Source: Fabrea salina
Taxonomy: Eukaryota > Ciliophora > Heterotrichea > Heterotrichida > Fabreidae
DNA: 64,000 nucleotides
Assembly (NCBI GenBank): GCA_022984795.1
Contig: JALIHJ010000021.1
Location: forward strand, 62,001 to 126,000
Reading direction: 5' to 3'
This document shows positions 60,783-64,000 of this stretch, piece by piece. The notes under the pieces were generated by a model. The model was not told the DNA's origin, searched no databases, and worked only from the letters and a program-made list of their open reading frames with translations. The position numbers and the translations under genes were made by a program. Position 1 is the stretch's first letter; every line of letters starts with the position of its first letter.

Positions 60783-62705
60783 TTATTGGTTTTTAGAAGA
60801 AGACCTGGACTTGAGTTTGGAAACCAGTGCACCTAGTGCTTGTCCTGCTTTTCTGGGTTTAAACAAAGCGTTGTAGTTTGAGATTTTAGCATCCATCGAT
60901 AAGTTCCTAACTTTCTGTTCTGTAGTCTTGGACAAAAAGCTATAACCTAATCTAGCTGTTTGCTTTGAGTAGACTTTTTGCGTAGAAAGAGGAGAAGGCC
61001 CCCTTGACAAGTTGGGAGACTGGTTAGCTGTGCGTGGGTTAATTCTTTCTTTGAGTTCTTTGATTTCTTGTTCGCGTTGGTTGATTATGGAATTCAGGTT
61101 TTTGATAGTTTGTTCTTTTTCAGAGTGTTCTAGAGAAGTTTCTTCTTTTTCAGTGGAGTTTTGTGAGGAAAAGTACTTAGGTTCCTTTGGTTGGAATGCA
61201 GGTTCTAACCCTAGAATTAACTCTGTCAGTTGTTCGAAGAATATTTTAGGCGTTGACTCTTCTTCTTGAATGGTGTCTTTGTAAGAAAACCTAGGTTTGC
61301 AGTCATCGAAAGAGTCAGATATCGAAGTGGGTTTTGCAGAGATTCCTCTTTTGGTTCGAGACCTTGTTTCTATTTCTTTTTTAAGGGCTTCTCTGAAAGA
61401 GCTTGAGTTCTTTATAAGGGGAAAACTCTTTATGACTGAAAACAGTCCTTTGATTGAAGCGTACTGCCACTTTACACACTTAACAATGGAGTTGAGTGTT
61501 TCTTCTTCCAGTCTAACAGTTTGGCTTTCTGTCCATTTTCCAATGATTTCGATGATTTCGTCTTCGGTGTTTACACTTAAGAACTTGTAGTTGAGTAGGA
61601 TTGTGAGTTTTTCAAAGCTTAGTTCTTTTAAATTGTAGTCTTCTAGTAATTGCTGGGGAGTTTTAGCAATCTGCATGAAAATTGAAGAATACAAGTTTTC
61701 TACTTTAGCGAAAAACTTAATACTGAGCTTGTTTGCTTTTTTAAAGCCCTGCAAACTTCTCAGCAGAGCCAGTGACTGCTTGCCTGCAGTAATAAACTCA
61801 GTTTTAGGTGCCAGCAGGTCTACCCTTTCGTCGTTGATTTGGCAAACAAAGGAAAAGCCCACTAAAGAGTTTTTGGGGAAATTCTTGCTTGAAGAGTCTA
61901 AAAGTTTTAATGATATTTCAAGTCGGCTTTCATGCTCGAAACTCCACACGCACAACTGCCAGTCAACTTCTCCCATTTCGAAACTTTCAGACTCAACGTA
62001 AAAGTTGCCTGAGTCCAGCTTATTAAGTGTCCATTCAAACTGAGGAGTGTTAAGGGTCCTTTTTAAACTTGAAAGTGCTCTTCTTTCCTCACTAACAAGC
62101 AGCTCTAAGTTAGTTCTTGAGTCAGTGACTTGTTTCATCCAACCCATCATAATCGAAGTGTCGAAGTTGGGAGACTTCGCTTGGAATTCAGCAGTGGCTC
62201 GAATGATTTCTTCAAGTGTTTGTGGGTTGAGTTTTTCTAAAGCAGAAGTGTACTTAGCAAAAATACTTTGGGCATTCTTAGCTATGATATGCAAGCAATG
62301 GAAGTAAAGTCTTTGCCAGTGTTCTGAGTGGGCAGTTGACTGCAGTTTAGTAGAAGCGTCGTGAACAAAAGCAAGAGCTGTATCTTTGGTAACTTGAGGA
62401 ACAATAAGTTGGTTGATAAGGCTTCCTTGCATTCCGTAATCCTTGAAGAAGTCCGCAATCCACAACAACTTCTCTGCGGTCAGAATGTCTGTTTCAGGGA
62501 GTTTCTTAGTTTCGAGGTACTTAAGGTACTGCTCAAATGGCCTCAATGTGACCCATTCTGGTGGAGTGATCCTGACTTCTTTGAAGCCTTGTGAGTTCTG
62601 AAGAACCTTTTTGAAGTAAGGGCTGTTCTCTGCTAGAAAAGCTTTGGAAGATCTCAGTTCCTTGCCTTCAACTATAAAGCACACGTCTCCAACTTTGTTT
62701 TGCAT
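60783..62705 (-). CDS. BTB/POZ-domain protein with BACK-like region
   Basis: Encodes 640 residues. A BTB domain opens it (about 5-105; VGDVCFIVEGKELRSSKAFLAENSPYFKKVL). A helical stretch follows, then a beta-rich region (about 220-350; WTLNKLDSGNFYVESESF) and a BACK-like helical block (about 355-440). The last 180 residues are basic and disordered with one coiled coil (about 540-570). BTB proteins often adapt substrates to Cullin-3 ligases; no kelch or MATH domain is clear. One base separates its stop from that of the ankyrin gene. Confidence 0.85.
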   Translation of the reverse strand: MQNKVGDVCFIVEGKELRSSKAFLAENSPYFKKVLQNSQGFKEVRITPPEWVTLRPFEQYLKYLETKKLPETDILTAEKLLWIADFFKDYGMQGSLINQLIVPQVTKDTALAFVHDASTKLQSTAHSEHWQRLYFHCLHIIAKNAQSIFAKYTSALEKLNPQTLEEIIRATAEFQAKSPNFDTSIMMGWMKQVTDSRTNLELLVSEERRALSSLKRTLNTPQFEWTLNKLDSGNFYVESESFEMGEVDWQLCVWSFEHESRLEISLKLLDSSSKNFPKNSLVGFSFVCQINDERVDLLAPKTEFITAGKQSLALLRSLQGFKKANKLSIKFFAKVENLYSSIFMQIAKTPQQLLEDYNLKELSFEKLTILLNYKFLSVNTEDEIIEIIGKWTESQTVRLEEETLNSIVKCVKWQYASIKGLFSVIKSFPLIKNSSSFREALKKEIETRSRTKRGISAKPTSISDSFDDCKPRFSYKDTIQEEESTPKIFFEQLTELILGLEPAFQPKEPKYFSSQNSTEKEETSLEHSEKEQTIKNLNSIINQREQEIKELKERINPRTANQSPNLSRGPSPLSTQKVYSKQTARLGYSFLSKTTEQKVRNLSMDAKISNYNALFKPRKAGQALGALVSKLKSRSSSKNQ

Positions 62706-62772
62706 TACCGTTTAAATTTATTTAATTAAGTTAGACTTTCCACTTAGATAATATTATTTGTTGGGTTAAGTA

Positions 62773-63675
62773 ATGGAAACTTGCTCTACAAACATTAAAA
62801 TACTTTCTGGTGACCCTCCGCAACCTGTTACTGGAAGAATTTCTTTTGACTTAGTTACTGGAACTGAAAACTTGAGTCAGGGAACCCAAAAACTCTCTAA
62901 ACGTATAGGCAAGACCCCTACTGAGCTGCATGCTTACATTGTGGTTGACTGTGTCTCGCCAGAATCAGCTCAGTTTGTCCAAAACTTGCTTTCTCAAATT
63001 TGGGAAAATACTCAAAGAACAGCTAGTCAGAGTGGACAGCAAGATCCTTTGTGTGAGCTTTTAGGGAGTTTTTTAGCTAGCTCTGGAGAAGTGTTAGTGG
63101 ATTGCCTAATTTCAAGCAGTAACACCGAAGTAGTGGTAGAAGTCTACCCATTGGAAAGCAAAAAAGAAACTTTTGAAGCAATGGTATCTACAGTGTGCTC
63201 AATGCTGCAACTCCAAACTGAACAGAAAATTAACGGCTCCTTTACTGTAGGAAAAAGAATGCTTGAAATACTTTCGTCTTCTAACACCCTGTTTGAGCTG
63301 CTTGACTCATTGCAGTTCGACTTAAACATTGAAGTTTCAGAAAGCTTTTTTGGACACTTAAGCCAAATTCTGCCTGAAGACTCAGAAAGCAAGTCTATTT
63401 TTGACACTTTAAACACTTACCAAGGAGGAAGCATTGACTTGGCTTTTAATAGAAGCAATGAACTCCCTTTGAAACTCAGACAAATAATTACAAACGAAGT
63501 GAACCAAAGGTCAATCGCTAAACTCAAAGAAAGCCTTAAGTCTAGCTTCGGAGCAACACTTAAAACACTTGCAGAACACTTAAAAGGAGGACCAGACATT
63601 TATGCCCTGACGAAGCAAATACAAGGTTCTCTTAGAATTAGACTTCCAGGACTTTCTGAGTTCTTTTTATCCTAA
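62773..63675 (+). CDS. hypothetical protein (300 aa)
   Basis: Encodes 300 residues, soluble, mixed helices and strands, Ser/Leu/Glu/Thr-rich with few basic residues and no membrane segment. There is no cysteine cluster or nucleotide-binding motif. It begins METCSTNIKILSGDPPQPVTG. I do not recognise the family. A 67-bp AT-rich spacer separates its ATG from that of the BTB gene; its TAA is 7 bp from the WDR7 stop. Confidence 0.82.
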   Translation: METCSTNIKILSGDPPQPVTGRISFDLVTGTENLSQGTQKLSKRIGKTPTELHAYIVVDCVSPESAQFVQNLLSQIWENTQRTASQSGQQDPLCELLGSFLASSGEVLVDCLISSSNTEVVVEVYPLESKKETFEAMVSTVCSMLQLQTEQKINGSFTVGKRMLEILSSSNTLFELLDSLQFDLNIEVSESFFGHLSQILPEDSESKSIFDTLNTYQGGSIDLAFNRSNELPLKLRQIITNEVNQRSIAKLKESLKSSFGATLKTLAEHLKGGPDIYALTKQIQGSLRIRLPGLSEFFLS

Positions 63676-63682
63676 TTAAGCA

Positions 63683-64000
63683 CTAGTCAATTATAAAGTT
63701 GTAGTCATTTCCGTCTTCTCTCACAAGCACTACTCCTCTGTTGTTTTCGCTCCAAATAATACTAATTACATCTAAGAAGTCACTGTACTTTGAGTTTTCA
63801 GGTTCAATTTCGGGAAGTTCAATGTTTTGGAGTTGAATTACTTCAAGAGTGCCCAGCAATCCTGAAAAAAACCCAGTTTCTGTCTTCCAAACTTTTAAAG
63901 TTAGGTCTTCTGAACTGTACGACGCAATGTAGTTTCCAGTTTCACTAAACTCTAAAGCAGACACTGGCCCTTGATGTGCTTCAAACTCTTTTAGCTTAGA
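63683..64000 (-). CDS. WDR7: WDR7/rabconnectin-3 beta-like protein, C-terminal part
   Basis: The frame is open from the window edge to TAG at 63685-63683, giving the last 105 residues. A WD repeat, FEAHQGPVSALEFSETGNYIASYS, is followed by LTLKVWKT. The tail DVISIIWSENNRGVVLVREDG aligns with the end of animal WDR7 (RLIWTSNRNVILMAHDG). WDR7 with DMXL (rabconnectin-3 alpha) assembles the V-ATPase on acidic organelles. The remainder lies beyond the window. Confidence 0.82.
   Translation of the reverse strand, partial: SKLKEFEAHQGPVSALEFSETGNYIASYSSEDLTLKVWKTETGFFSGLLGTLEVIQLQNIELPEIEPENSKYSDFLDVISIIWSENNRGVVLVREDGNDYNFIID

Noticed and set aside
1-64000. UGA read as tryptophan (Blepharisma-like code)
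   Set aside because: Trp is TGG throughout the recognisable genes and no long gene is interrupted by TGA. Three genes end with it.
1-64000. Transposons, retroelements, viral remnants, CRISPR arrays or rRNA genes
   Set aside because: No reverse transcriptase, integrase, transposase or capsid-like frame, no terminal repeats and no rRNA motifs were seen.

Overview
This window looks like part of the macronuclear genome of a heterotrich ciliate (the Stentor/Blepharisma/Fabrea group). It is extremely dense in protein genes. It holds 54 genes on both strands, two of them cut by the window edges, and nearly all of the sequence is coding. The identification rests mainly on five introns of exactly 15 nt (GTA...AG, with TA always at positions 9-10), the hallmark of heterotrichs. 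It is supported by a rich set of cilium genes. The code behaves as standard: TAA ends most genes, TAG about eight and TGA three. No TGA is read as sense inside a recognisable gene, which argues against Blepharisma-type UGA=Trp. GC looks like roughly 40% by eye. I could not assign a species.

Layout. 1-4.5 kb: end of a SHIPPO-repeat protein, several unknown genes, and the CTLH/GID ubiquitin-ligase subunit GID8. 4.5-17.8 kb (minus strand): a coiled-coil protein, the radial-spoke protein RSPH10B, a two-thioredoxin-domain PDI, a kinesin and a large VPS13/chorein-like lipid-transfer protein. 17.8-29 kb (mostly plus): a longin-like protein, AP-2 mu, CFAP57, a metal-site-degraded allantoinase-like protein, a PB1/pseudo-trypsin/kelch protein and BABAM1. 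29-41 kb: an SRPBCC protein, a PUB-domain protein, IQCH, a ZMYND12-like TPR protein, the GID2/RMND5 RING ligase, a protein kinase, a TBC Rab-GAP, a calmodulin-like protein and CFAP263/CCDC113. 41-49 kb: p24/TMED, TPR and coiled-coil proteins, glucose-6-phosphate isomerase, UBTD, complex I NDUFS8, a MORN protein and EMC5. 49-57 kb: RPL11, small coiled-coil genes, a membrane-anchored TTLL, PP2C, PP5, RPS6, a triple-HTH protein and CKS1. 57-64 kb: a p25-alpha-like repeat protein, a second PB1/pseudo-trypsin/kelch paralog, an ankyrin protein, a BTB protein, an unknown gene and the C-terminus of WDR7.

Themes. Cilium and microtubule genes dominate (SHIPPO, RSPH10B, kinesin, CFAP57, IQCH, ZMYND12-like, CFAP263, TTLL, calmodulin-like, MORN). 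Ubiquitin and protein-turnover genes recur (GID8, RMND5, BABAM1, PUB, UBTD, BTB). At least eight proteins begin with a Met-Gly-Cys type acylation signal. Genes are packed so tightly that divergent start codons can be 4 bp apart and convergent stop codons can abut or overlap. There is no gene-free stretch over 300 bases; the largest gap is 144 nt. I saw no rRNA, tRNA, CRISPR array or mobile element.
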